This document shows positions 6,765 through 7,045 of a DNA stretch of 7,045 nt, one piece after another. Within the stretch, counting starts at the first letter, position 1, and each line of letters opens with the position of its first letter. A model generated the notes under the pieces. It was not told the DNA's origin and ran no database searches. It saw nothing but the letters and a program-made list of their open reading frames with translations. This DNA is from an uncultured beta proteobacterium (GTDB taxonomy: Bacteria; Pseudomonadota; Gammaproteobacteria; Burkholderiales; Rhodocyclaceae). The position numbers and the translations under genes were made by a program. The stretch spans positions 1 through 7,045 of the forward strand of contig CAIYYE010000319.1 of assembly GCA_903930395.1 (NCBI GenBank), given 5' to 3'.

Positions 6765-6790
6765 AAAAAAAGGGCGGGAAAAACCCGCCC
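6765..6790 (-). terminator. Intrinsic terminator of glnA
   Basis: On the minus strand GGGCGGG, a TTTTT loop and CCCGCCC form a perfect 7-bp GC stem, followed by seven T (complement of 6765-6771). Adjacent A-T pairs can lengthen the stem. It begins about 20 nt after the glnA stop codon, so most glnA transcripts should end before the DUF4124 gene. The remaining 6713-6764 stretch holds no gene; I see only a weak -10-like TACACT on the minus strand for the DUF4124 gene, without a good -35. Confidence 0.9.
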
Positions 6791-6810
6791 TTCTTCAGCT
6801 ACCCGGCTGA

Positions 6811-7045
6811 TTAGCAGGAGTAGTACAGGTCGAACTCGACCGGGTGAGTCGTCATGCGAACCTTGTTCACTTCGTCCATCTTCAGGGTGATGTAGGCATC
6901 GATCCAGTCGTTGGAGAAGACACCGCCACGGGTCAGGAACTCGTGATCGGCTTCCAGGGCAGCCAGGGCTTCCTCGAGGGAGGCACAGACGGTCGGGATG
7001 GCTGCATCTTCTTCCGGCGGCAGGTCGTACAGGTTCTTCGAAGCC
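6811..7045 (-). CDS. glnA: Glutamine synthetase type I, C-terminal fragment; 5' part lies outside the window
   Basis: Condenses ammonium and glutamate to glutamine with ATP; the central ammonium-assimilating enzyme, a cytosolic dodecamer. Only the last 77 residues are visible, ending in [14 protein letters not shown] and a TAA stop (6811-6813); E. coli GlnA ends in a closely similar HPVEFELYYSV. The fragment includes [11 protein letters not shown], whose tyrosine (codon 7027-7029) corresponds to Y397 of E. coli, the residue adenylylated by GlnE. This marks it as the GSI-beta type regulated by adenylylation. It is followed at once by a strong intrinsic terminator. In nitrogen-regulated proteobacteria glnA is a main NtrC target; its promoter is outside this window. 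Confidence 0.97.
   Translation of the reverse strand, partial: ASKNLYDLPPEEDAAIPTVCASLEEALAALEADHEFLTRGGVFSNDWIDAYITLKMDEVNKVRMTTHPVEFDLYYSC

Overview
The window is GC-rich and densely coding, and looks like chromosome from a betaproteobacterium, probably of the Rhodocyclales type. That placement is an inference from gene order and protein similarity as I remember them: a glutamine synthetase gene, a small exported DUF4124 protein and then the ntrB/ntrC pair is an order I associate with that group. No database search was possible.

Layout, left to right. Positions 1-744 (minus) hold the first 248 codons of ntrC, the sigma-54-dependent nitrogen response regulator, running off the left edge. 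Positions 779-1852 (minus) hold ntrB, its sensor kinase, transcribed just before ntrC. A short divergent region of about 100 bp (1853-1953) separates ntrB from a plus-strand operon of two genes: a lipoprotein periplasmic adaptor (1954-3042) and a large RND inner-membrane efflux pump (3044-6181). The pump gene converges on a small minus-strand gene for a secreted DUF4124 protein (6253-6699). The junction is a 95-bp imperfect palindrome that contains both stop codons and an intrinsic terminator. A second clear intrinsic terminator (6765-6790) separates that gene from the 3' end of glnA (6811-7045, minus), which runs off the right edge and retains the adenylylation tyrosine motif.

How it fits together. 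glnA, ntrB and ntrC form the classic nitrogen-status module: NtrB phosphorylates NtrC, NtrC activates sigma-54 promoters such as that of glnA, and GlnA assimilates ammonium. The RND pair is a tripartite-efflux module lacking an outer-membrane channel gene here. It sits in opposite orientation between the DUF4124 gene and ntrBC, so it interrupts what is otherwise a co-oriented nitrogen locus. With two terminators and an opposing operon between glnA and ntrB, ntrBC probably depends on its own promoter.

The most notable signals are: (1) a perfect 17-bp palindrome matching the NtrC-binding consensus, lying inside the ntrC coding sequence in the interdomain linker; (2) the 95-bp palindromic element at the pump/DUF4124 junction, with four copies of a 12-mer at 14-bp spacing, which gives both convergent proteins the same last three residues; and (3) an arginine replacing the usual proton-relay lysine in TM10 of the pump. 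I found no RNA genes, CRISPR arrays, insertion sequences or phage genes. The system as a whole is made of known families, and I do not see a wholly new system.
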